A program made the translations under genes and the position numbers. A DNA stretch of 64,000 bases, taken from assembly GCA_033977485.1 (NCBI GenBank), contig CM066988.1, forward strand, positions 141,305,359 to 141,369,358, written 5' to 3'. The notes under the pieces were generated by a model, which was not told the DNA's origin, searched no databases, and was given only the letters and a program-made list of their open reading frames with translations. Positions 57,657 through 64,000 of the stretch are shown in pieces. This DNA is from Hydrangea macrophylla (Eukaryota; Streptophyta; Magnoliopsida; Cornales; Hydrangeaceae). Position 1 is the first letter of the stretch; the number at the start of each line of letters is the position of its first letter.

Positions 57657-58971
57657 ACTATTTGCGCTTAAGTCGCTGTGATTCGACTTATTTGCACTGA
57701 AGATCGGCAAAGAGAAAAGTGTAGCTGCCTAGTGAAATCTATAACATTTTAGTCAAGTAAGATTAAGATAAATTGTAATTGAGAATGAGACAAAGATCGC
57801 ATTTTTTTCACTTCGTTCAAATCTATAACATTTTAGTCAAGTAAGATTAAGATAAATTGTATGCAACTTGAAATATATACATTTTCTACCATGGATACTA
57901 GTGAAATCTAAGAACTACATATCTTTCAAAGATGACTCTCAAGAAGTTAACACATCCACCATTGTAACACTTCAATTTAACTTTGTATATCATAAAATTT
58001 TAAGCCTTACCACAAAAATGTTAACAGAATCTGATTACATGGTAAAAGTAGAAGAATAGAGAAGAATTGTGTACCATTGCAGACCCAGTTGAAAACAATC
58101 CTTCACTTTCTTCTACCTTTCATGGTAGTAGCTTCATCGACTTTCGGTTCTGAAATGACTATAGCAGAGCTATTAATGGAGACAATAGAAATTCACAAGT
58201 CAAAATTTAAGTCTATCCTACTAAGAAAAGCAGTGACAGAAAAAGGTAAAATAAAATTTCGTAGAACATGACGAAAATTTATTAACTTTTCATTTCCGTG
58301 GATGTCATTTGTGCATGTAAGAAAAAATCACTGATAGTGTTTTTGCTTTTGCTTTTGCTTTGCCCACTAAATCACAAAACAAAAACATATATAAGCAAGG
58401 ATCCAAGGAATTGAAAATCTTATGGCTTCTATATTTTGTTTAGAACACAAATTTGATTCCGCAGGACTAGTTATATTCAGCACAGTATCAAGAGGGACCA
58501 ACAATTAGCAATAGACAAGAAGGAAAAAAAGAACCCTGTTCACATTACAGAAAATGAGAAAGGCAGAAAAAAAAAAAGGAGAATTGATTCCTAAACAACA
58601 TCATTGAAGACAAAGAAGAGGAACAAAATCTGAATGCAACTTCGTTCAAAAATTAATTCATAGTAGAGACAACTTAAAAGAGATTAAATAAGAGAGAAAA
58701 TGCTGACCTGTTTTGTAGGAGAGACAAAGATGTTCTCACTCTAGTGACCTCACGAAACTAAATAGAAAGTAGAAATCACTGTCAATCGACCACAATAATT
58801 TCAAAATAAACCAAATTCAATTATCAGAAACCAAAGTTCGTCATATCAATAGAAAAAAAACAAGAAAATCAAACAAATGAATAGTTATAAATTGATACAT
58901 GGAGAAGCGGGAGACACCGGCGGCTACAGGGGTGTCGATCGTGCAAGCGGCTACAGTGGTGTCGATCGTAC
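56444..58971 (+). other. CACTA interior, no gene recognised
   Basis: AT-rich. A GA microsatellite lies at 57610-57654. AAATCTATAACATTTTAGTC and the next 25 bases occur twice, at 57736 and 57818. Frames here are short and without domains. Confidence 0.45.
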
Positions 58972-59592
58972 ATGGAGATGCCCAATATATTGATACTTCC
59001 TCGTAGCGCAGACTATAGTGAGGATGTGTGGACGGAGATAAGAGAAAAGGCTATATCCATATTGCAGTCATTTTTCATGGATAATGTTATTCCAAATAAT
59101 GCCGTCTTCGATGAGGATGAGGAACAGGAAAGTGAAATAGGCTTTGAAAATGAACAATTTGATAAACCCGAAAATGAAATTTCCTTTCAAGGCTCTGTTT
59201 GTGAGCGATTGACCAATGATACACATGTTACTCCAGAAACATCCCAAAACAAGTCAAAGGAGTCTCCTAGTCAACATCAAAGTTCAGTTTTATCCCAAAG
59301 TACTTCCGTTCGATCTGAAGGAAAGCGTAGCAGATCAGGTAAGAAAGCTAAGAAGAGACATGCCCGCCAAAAATCTCTTCACAAATCAGATGATGCTTCT
59401 GCATTAGAAAAAGAGAGTACTTCACGCATAGAAGATGATACTGCGATGAGTTCCAGTTCACGTTTTGCTTCTCCTGACGATTCAAGAAATAGGAAAACGC
59501 CTATTGAATCAATTCAAGAATCATCTTCTGAGCAATTTCTGATACCAAGCATGGGCGAAGACTGGAGAAGCGGGAGACACCGGCGGCTATAG
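58972..59592 (+). CDS. Unidentified open frame in the CACTA element, 206 aa, probably a captured gene fragment
   Basis: An open frame starting MEMPNILILPRSADYSEDVW, with an acidic stretch (FDEDEEQESEIGF), then a Ser/Lys-rich basic part (GKRSRSGKKAKKRHARQKS) that looks nuclear, and a Ser-rich end. I do not recognise the family. Both edges carry the same sequence, AGAAGCGGGAGACACCGGCGG (to 20 bases) with GTGTCGATCGT, at 58901-58970 and 59563-59612, so the piece is bracketed by direct repeats and its first and last few residues come from them. Codon use and openness exceed those of the surroundings, which suggests a real gene origin, but not that it is expressed. Confidence 0.4.
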   Translation: MEMPNILILPRSADYSEDVWTEIREKAISILQSFFMDNVIPNNAVFDEDEEQESEIGFENEQFDKPENEISFQGSVCERLTNDTHVTPETSQNKSKESPSQHQSSVLSQSTSVRSEGKRSRSGKKAKKRHARQKSLHKSDDASALEKESTSRIEDDTAMSSSSRFASPDDSRNRKTPIESIQESSSEQFLIPSMGEDWRSGRHRRL

Positions 59593-59888
59593 TGGTGTCG
59601 ATCGTGCAGGCGGCAAAGGTGGAGGCCATGAGTGGTGGTGAGGCGCCAGGAGTGGTGGTCATAGGCGTGCTGGAGTGGTGGTGAGGCACCGATTAAGAGA
59701 GGAAAAAGAGAGACTGAGAGGGGAAGGGGGGCGCAGCTGCTCAGAGAGGAGAAAGAGAGACTGAGAGAGAGGTTAGATCATTTAGGGTTAAGATGAAGAT
59801 TGGGGGGAATTTTGGGGAAAAGTGGGTTAAGTGGGAAGTTAAGGCGCCAACGGAAATTTGGTCCCTTTCTCACTTTTTCTCTTTTCTC

Positions 59889-60392
59889 GGTGTGTTTGAT
59901 AACCAATTAAGGGATGAAAATGAAAACTTTTAGCACTTATTTTTTAATACGTTAAATAGCATACCACCTAATTAAAAAAGTAGCAAAATTTTCACTAAAA
60001 ATTTTAAGTGAAATTTTTTTACTAAAAGTAATCACTGAATGTGGACTATTTTAGTACTTGAAATTGTTTTCAGTATTGAAAATTCAATCACTAAAAATTT
60101 TCAACACTTAAAATTCAGTACTTAGGGTCCGTTTGATAAAACTAAAAATTAAGTGTTGAATTTTAAGCACTGAAAATTTTAAGCGATTGAATTTTCAATA
60201 CTGAAAATAGTTTTTTAAATATTGAAATAGTCTGCATTCAGTGATTATTTTCAGTAGAAAATTTTCACTTAAAGTTTTCAGTGGTTTTTTGGCTGCTTTT
60301 TCAAATAAATGGTACGTTATCAAACGGACTAAAAAAAAATAGGTGCTGAAAGTTTTCATTTTCACCACTTAATTGGGTTATCAAACACACCC
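59889..60392 (+). mobile_element. Foldback element, copy 2, inside the CACTA element
   Basis: Left arm starts GGTGTGTTTGATAACCAATT and right arm ends GGGTTATCAAACACACC, centred near 60125 at TAGGGTCCGTTTGAT. Family of 33687-34223. A further ATCAAACGGACCC end at 60421-60434 suggests a nested or tandem partial copy. Confidence 0.85.
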
Positions 60393-60524
60393 TTAATTTT
60401 CAATTTTAATTTTTAGTTTTATCAAACGGACCCTTTCTCTCTTTCTTTTGAGAATCCGTGTATTTGTGAGCCGGCCCGCTAGTTTAATTTGTGGAGCAAA
60501 ATTCTTTATTAATATTTTTGTAAG

Positions 60525-60690
60525 ATCCAAATTTCTAACGGATATAACCGTTACAATTATAAATAAGTCCGTTACAAAATTTAAGTCACCAAACTAATGC
60601 ACATTATTAACGGATTGTCTTGATTTCTAACGGATATATCCGTTAGTAATTACTAACGGATATATCCGTTAGAAAGCTTAAAATCTGTTC
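60525..60690 (+). repeat. Right subterminal repeats of the CACTA element
   Basis: CTAACGGATATATCCGTTAG occurs exactly at about 60630 and 60654, with degenerate copies at 60535 (CTAACGGATATAACCGTTA) and 60575. Confidence 0.93.
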
Positions 60691-61410
60691 GTTAGAAATT
60701 GGTTCATATGGTGTAGTGTTAACTGCTGAAGAGTACAAGTTTGTGCTTACTCAAGAATGTCCTGAGCAACCTGGTGAGGGGGCAACCGCTGAGGAAACCC
60801 AGGCTCACAAGAAATGGGTCAAGGCTGATGAGATGGCGCGGTGTTACATTTTGGCATCCATGTCAAATGTTCTGCAACATCAGCATCAGTCAATGATTAG
60901 TGCCTATGACATGATGGAGAGCCTCCGAGAGATGTTCGGGGATCAAAGTCGTGCTGCTAGGCAGGTTGCCATGAAAGACTTGATGAACACAACCATGGCT
61001 GAGGGGACGCCTGTAAGGGATCATGTTCTTAAGATGATATCTCTTCTTAATGAACTAGAGATCCTTGGAGCTACAATCGACGGGGAAACCCAGGTCGATA
61101 TCGTACTCCAGTCACTGCCAGAGTCTTTTAAGCAATTCCGCCTCAATTACAACATGAATAAATTTAAATATACTTTAGCGTAGCTGCTTAAAGAACTCCA
61201 GGCAGCTGAGGGTCCCAACAGAAAGTCAGGGAGTGCTCTTGTGTTTGAGAAAGGTTCTGCTTCAAAGCCGAAAGGCAAGAAGAAAATGAAAAAAAGGCTC
61301 AAAAGAAGGCCGCGGGTCCTCCGCCAATCCAAAGGCCACGAGGACAATCGGGAAAGCCTAAAGGCAAATGTTTTGTTTGCAAGCAGCCAGGCACTGGAAG
61401 AAACAATGTC

Positions 61411-64000
61411 CAGTCTATCTCGCCAAACAGAACAATCAAGGTGAATCTCATTTACTAGTTGTTGAATCGTGTTTAGCGGTCCGATCTACTGGTACCTGGT
61501 GTGTAGATACGGGAGCCACTGATCATGCATGCAATTCTTTGCAGGGGTTCCAGGGAACCAGGCAGCTCAGTGATGGAGAGATTTATCTATATATGGGAAA
61601 TGCTACTAGAGTAGCAGCAGTTGTAGTAGGAGATCTACATCTTAGTTTTGGTAGAGATAGGATTTTAATATTAAGAAATTTCCTTTATGTACCTTCTATT
61701 AGAAGGAATTTAGTTTCAGTTTCTAGTTTAGTAAAGAATGGATATTCAGTTCATTTTAATAAAATAGTAGTTATTAAAGAAAATAAACGTTTTATTTGTT
61801 CTGGTCAATTAGTGGATGATCTTTGTATTATAAATCATATCTCTCATATACTGCAACTTAATGAATTGAATAACACAAATAGTTTGCCATTTAAGAGAAA
61901 AGAACCTTCGAGGATGAACCAAACGCATCTTTGGCACTTACGCCTTGGTCATATTAATTTGAAAAGGATTCAAAGACTGGTTCAAAATGGGCCATTAGGC
62001 TCATTGGAAGTGGAGGCACTTCCAGTTTGTGAATCCTGCTTGGAAGGTAAAATGACCAAGAGGGCGTTCTCGGCCAAGGGCTATAGAGCAAAAGAGCCGT
62101 TGGAACTGGTTCACTCTGATTTGTGTGGTCCTATGACAGTCCAAGCAAGAGGGGGATTTGAGTACTTTGTCACTTTCATCGATGATTACTCAAGGTATGG
62201 GTACATTTATTTGATGCGGCGTAAGTCTGAATGCTTTGAGAAATTCAAAGACTTTAAGGCTAAAACGGAGAAGCGTCTAGGTAAATATATCAAGTCACTA
62301 CGATCTGATCGTGGTGGAGAGTACCTTTTGGGAGAGTTTAGGGAATATTTATTGGAGCAAGGGATTACATCCCAGTTATCTGCACCTCGTATGCCTCAGC
62401 CAAATGGTGTAGTAGAAGAAGAAACAGGACTCTCATAGACATGGTAAGATCTATGATGAGTTATTCGGATTTACCAATTTCTTTTTGGGGACACGCATTA
62501 GAGACACCTGCATACATTTGAAACTTGGTACCATCTAAGTCAGTACCTACTACTCCCACGAAATTGTGGACTGGGCGAAAGCCTAGTCTGCGGCATGTTC
62601 GGATCTGGGGTAGTCCAGCACATGTGCTGAAAGGGAATGCAGAAAAGTTGGAATCAAGAACAGAAGTATGTTTCTTTGTTGGGTATCCAAGAGGAACTAA
62701 AGGTGGTCTGTTTTATAGTCCTAAGGATCAGAAGGTTATTGTTAGCACCAATGCCACATTCTTAGAAGAGGACTATATTATGGACCATAAGCCCAGAAGC
62801 CGTATTGTTCTAGAGGAAATGAGAGGAAAGACACCGACACATACTTCTTCGATACCATTGGTACGAGAAGAAACACCACAAGAAAGAGTTATCGATATTC
62901 CATTACCACGTCGTAGTGGGAAGATTGCCGAAACTTGTGTAGATCCCGAACCAACCATTAACATGCAGGTTCCTGAACCAGTACAGCGTGCAGATAATGG
63001 TGTATTAGGTTCAGAATCTTCAGAACGAAATATCAGTGATACACAGACATAGGTTGTGCCTCGTCGTAGTGGGAGGGTTATTATTCAACCTAACTGGTAT
63101 ATGTTCTTGGGAGAGTCTTATGACCGGGTCCCTGATGAATAAGGTACCGATCACTGTAACTACAATGAAGCACTCCAAGATAAAGATGCATATCTTTGGC
63201 AAAAAGGCTATGAAGCCTGAAATGGAGTCCATATACTCCAATCAAGTCTGGGATCTTGTAGAACCACCCAATGAAATAAAACCCATTGGATGTAAGTGGA
63301 TCTATAAGAAGAAGAGAGGAGCAGACGGTAAGGTGGAAACCTTTAAAGCAAGGCTTGTTGCGAAAAGGTTTACTCAAAACGAGGGAATCGATTATGAGGA
63401 AACCTTTTCGCCGGTGTCCATGCTAAAGTCTATCCGGATTCTCTTATCCATTGCTGCACATTTTGATTATGAAATTTGGCAAATGGATGTCAAGACAGCA
63501 TTTCTTAAATGGGAATCTTGACGAGTGCATCTACATGATGCAACCAGACGGGTTCATTGCGAAGGGCCAAAAACACATGTTGTGCAAGCTTAAGAAGTCC
63601 ATTTATGGACTTAAGCAGGCATCTGGGTCTTGGAATATCCGCTTTGATCAAGCAATCAAGTCTTTTGGTTTTGATCAATGTGCGGATGAGTCTTGTGTGT
63701 AGAAGAAATATGATGGAAGCATGGTGGTGTTCTTAGTACTATATGTTGATGATATCTTGCTAATCGGAAACGATGTGGGGGTATTATCTTCTGTAAGGGT
63801 ATGGTTGTCCAGTCAATTCGATATGAAGGACTTGGGAGAAGCCGGTCACATCCTAGGAATCAAGCTTATGCGAGATCGCAAGAATAGGATGTTGGGCTTG
63901 TCACAAGGCACTTATATTGATAATATTCTTTCAAGGTTTAGCATGCAAGATTCCAAGAAGGGATTCATTCCCTTCAGACATGGAATTACTCTATCTAATC
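61411..64000 (+). pseudogene. pol: copia pol: protease, integrase, RT; degenerate, incomplete at window end
   Basis: Protease WCVDTGATDHAC lies at about 61498. The integrase finger HLRLGH ... CESC spans about 61933-62050, and the core has HSDLCGP (62113), LRSDRGGEY (62300) and NGVVEE (62404). A one-base deletion right after NGVVEE shifts the frame and TGA at 62519-62521 follows. RT begins about 63220 with GCKWIYKKKRGADG, KARLVAKRFTQ and WQMDVKTAFL, then a frameshift near 63510 and TAG at 63700-63702. The catalytic LYVDDILLIGND at about 63736 is intact. Sequence ends in RT/RNase H. At least five lesions. Confidence 0.9.

Larger units (their letters stand above)
52623..60718 (+). mobile_element. 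CACTA (En/Spm) transposon, 8.1 kb, non-autonomous, with captured host exons
   Basis: The terminal repeat CACTACACCATATG at 52623 is matched by CATATGGTGTAGTG ending at 60718. TTA is duplicated on both sides (52620-52622, 60719-60721), and its removal rejoins the copia gag frame. Subterminal regions carry many CTAACGGATATATCCGTTAG palindromes. I find no TNP2/Transposase_21 frame, so it is not autonomous. Inside are minus-strand exons of dynamin-related and BRE1-like genes, one unidentified + strand open frame, and a foldback element. Confidence 0.95.
52527..61410 (+). pseudogene. gag: copia gag, split by the CACTA element
   Basis: ATG at 52527 begins MGTFNPLAVILKENKLTGPN, and the frame reaches the CACTA target at 52620-52622. 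It resumes in frame at 60722 with TAEEYKFVLTQECPEQP and ARCYILASMSN, so the insertion is clean. TAG at 61181-61183 is a nonsense codon. Frame changes follow in the Lys-rich tail. The knuckle CFVCKQPG at about 61369 is separated from its HWKKQC half by a one-base frameshift. Gag would package the element RNA in cytoplasmic particles. Dead in this copy. Confidence 0.88.
49434..64000 (+). mobile_element. Ty1/copia retrotransposon (runs off the window end)
   Basis: A 1.6 kb 5' LTR, primer site, about 1.5 kb leader, gag and pol are present in copia order (protease, integrase, RT). It sits inside the RT of a gypsy element and is itself split in gag by a CACTA element (52623-60718). The 3' LTR and the rest of the gypsy element lie beyond the window. 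I judge it Tork/Angela-like from the RT sequence, by recall. Confidence 0.92.

Noticed and set aside
52623..60718. CACTA transposase (TNP2-type)
   Set aside because: No long frame or Transposase_21 motif on either strand; longest frames are the captured or unknown pieces described.
1..64000. tRNA, rRNA, snoRNA or telomere repeats
   Set aside because: I looked for GGTTCGAATCC-type tRNA boxes, rRNA core motifs and TTTAGGG arrays and saw none; primer-site matches are too short to be tRNA genes.

Overview
The window is transposable-element-dense nuclear DNA from a flowering plant, almost certainly a eudicot. I found no intact host gene, no rRNA or tRNA and nothing prokaryotic. The plant assignment rests on two Tat-lineage Ty3/gypsy retrotransposons with tandem RNase H domains, plant-type hAT, MULE, CACTA and Tourist-like elements, a plant mobile domain gene with GT-AG introns, and captured exons of a plant dynamin-related protein. 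I cannot name the species.

Layout. (1) 1-15522: the 3' three quarters of a Tat (Ogre/Retand-like) Ty3/gypsy element. It has gag-pro, pol, a tandem-repeat-rich 3' region, a polypurine tract and a 3.3 kb 3' LTR. Between pol and the LTR, on the opposite strand, lie two open genes: a six-exon plant mobile domain (PMD) gene (8308-10481) and a single-exon DUF7745-like gene (6979-7977). (2) 15707-19310: a long-TIR MULE whose right arm was split by a solo LTR (16814-19091). (3) 19311-20036: a hairpin MITE and an antisense LINE tail. (4) 20037-30943: a complete but decayed Tat element, 10.9 kb, with 0.6 kb LTRs and target duplication ATATA. It carries a different antisense gene, Transposase_28-like and also intron-containing. 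(5) 30944-36251: AT-rich DNA with a 1.3 kb non-autonomous hAT element, a 540 bp foldback element and a MULE MITE. (6) 36260-41203: a 4.9 kb hAT element with perfect 8 bp target duplication, a broken TTF-type transposase gene, and a 1.3 kb MULE nested upstream of that gene. (7) 41204-47079: MITEs, LINE tails and a degenerate tandem array. (8) 47080-64000: a nest. A chromovirus-like gypsy element is interrupted in its reverse transcriptase by a Ty1/copia element running off the window end. That element is interrupted in gag by an 8.1 kb CACTA element, which contains captured host exons and a second copy of the 540 bp foldback family.

How it fits together. The retroelement genes are gag, protease, reverse transcriptase, RNase H and integrase; almost all are disabled by nonsense codons, frameshifts or lost catalytic residues. 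The exception is the antisense pair in the first Tat element, where all five PMD introns lie in phase 0 and both reading frames are open. This antisense cargo, alongside a different spliced antisense gene in the second Tat element, is the most interesting signal in the window. The CACTA element, which carries dynamin-related exons with splice sites still in place, is second. Nesting gives a relative order of insertion: gypsy, then copia, then CACTA, then (probably) foldback; and separately hAT then MULE, and MULE then LTR element.
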